A DNA stretch of 64,000 nt from Kitasatospora acidiphila (GTDB taxonomy: Bacteria; Actinomycetota; Actinomycetes; Streptomycetales; Streptomycetaceae), in the NCBI RefSeq assembly GCF_006636205.1, contig NZ_VIGB01000003.1, positions 4,578,501-4,642,500 of the forward strand. Direction: 5' to 3'. The notes beneath the pieces were generated by a model that was given only the letters and a program-made list of their open reading frames with translations, was not told the origin of the DNA and did not search any database. Made by a program: the position numbers and the translations under genes. Of the stretch, positions 63,764 through 64,000 are shown in pieces (position 1 is the first letter of the stretch; every line of letters starts with the position of its first letter).

Positions 63764-64000
63764 CGGCCCTCAGACACGATGCCGTACGAGCGGACGGTGG
63801 GGATGGCTGCGGAAGGGCCGCCGAGCCCAAGAGCTGCGGTGGAGAGGGGGCCGGGCTGCCGCAGCGCACTGATCTTTTGGGCGAGGCTGCTGGGGGACGG
63901 ATCGTCGATGTACTTGTAGAAGACCTTGGATAGGGCGGAGAGAACGGCATCGCGATCGTCGTCGTGTGCGATTGCCTCCTCCAGTCCAGCGGCTGCTGTA
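63760..64000 (-). CDS. Partial CDS upstream of the E2-like gene
   Basis: The last 79 or so codons of a gene whose start is beyond the window end here. They read LEEAIAHDDDRDAVLSALSK and SLAQKISALRQPGPLST and stop at 63760-63762 after RSYGIVSEGR. No family is recognised in this part. The GTGA overlap with the E2-like gene shows they are one operon. Confidence 0.7.
   Translation of the reverse strand, partial: TAAAGLEEAIAHDDDRDAVLSALSKVFYKYIDDPSPSSLAQKISALRQPGPLSTAALGLGGPSAAIPTVRSYGIVSEGR

Overview
The window is high-GC actinobacterial chromosome, most likely Streptomyces or Kitasatospora. The evidence is G/C-biased third codon positions, frequent GTG/TTG starts, Lsr2, HTH/DUF397 pairs, a LAL-type LuxR regulator, a Streptomyces-type parS site, and rare TTA codons confined to accessory genes.

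Core chromosome (1-28 kb). The purD tail is followed by an M48-like membrane protein, a dimethylformamidase-like protein and purC. A minus-strand operon encodes an ABC-2 exporter with a NarL-type two-component system. Next come two tRNA-Gly(GCC) genes, lsr2 and the overlapping purS-purQ-purL operon. Then follow mycothiol-enzyme-like, DUF4267 and DUF3151 genes, a GT39-type glycosyltransferase, fba, a DedA protein, a parS site, pyrE, an SRPBCC protein, a membrane-fused spermidine synthase, a DUF2617 protein and a LAL regulator. Four of these genes (purC, spermidine synthase, DUF2617, LAL regulator) carry six frameshifts, all consistent with loss of one base, mostly in G/C runs. Read errors are more likely than real gene loss.

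Accessory segment A (28-34 kb). A DinB-like protein and an HTH-DUF397-DUF397 operon precede a graspetide-type RiPP locus: an RsbW-like ATPase, a precursor peptide, an ATP-grasp ligase and a PIMT-like methyltransferase. A small secreted protein follows.

Integrative mobilizable element (about 34.5-53.4 kb). A serine integrase has inserted the element into a dapC-like aminotransferase gene. The displaced host 3' end lies at 34.07-34.50 kb, and the element supplies a replacement 3' end, so the aminotransferase at 52.98-54.14 kb is intact. Inside are two sets of duplicated structured repeats, a Rep-like HTH protein, a DUF2637 membrane protein, an oriT-like hairpin cluster, mobC and a relaxase. The cargo is an HNH protein, TrmO-like and TPR-regulator genes, an RsbW-like ATPase and a tight operon. 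That operon has a 36-residue proline-rich peptide followed by an FAD oxidoreductase/mutase, an HprK-like kinase, a P-loop kinase, two glycosyltransferases, a Nudix hydrolase and an aminoglycoside-phosphotransferase-like kinase. No described pathway is recognised for it.

Defence-like island (54-64 kb). It holds a zinc-motif protein, a small protein with an ISGG/IHGG motif, a 1,223-residue STAND NTPase with a PD-(D/E)xK-like N-terminus, and a DUF559-like nuclease. It also has a toxin-antitoxin pair whose antitoxin is fused to a GIY-YIG-like domain, an Abi-like nuclease, and an operon with a prokaryotic E2-like protein that runs off the end of the window.
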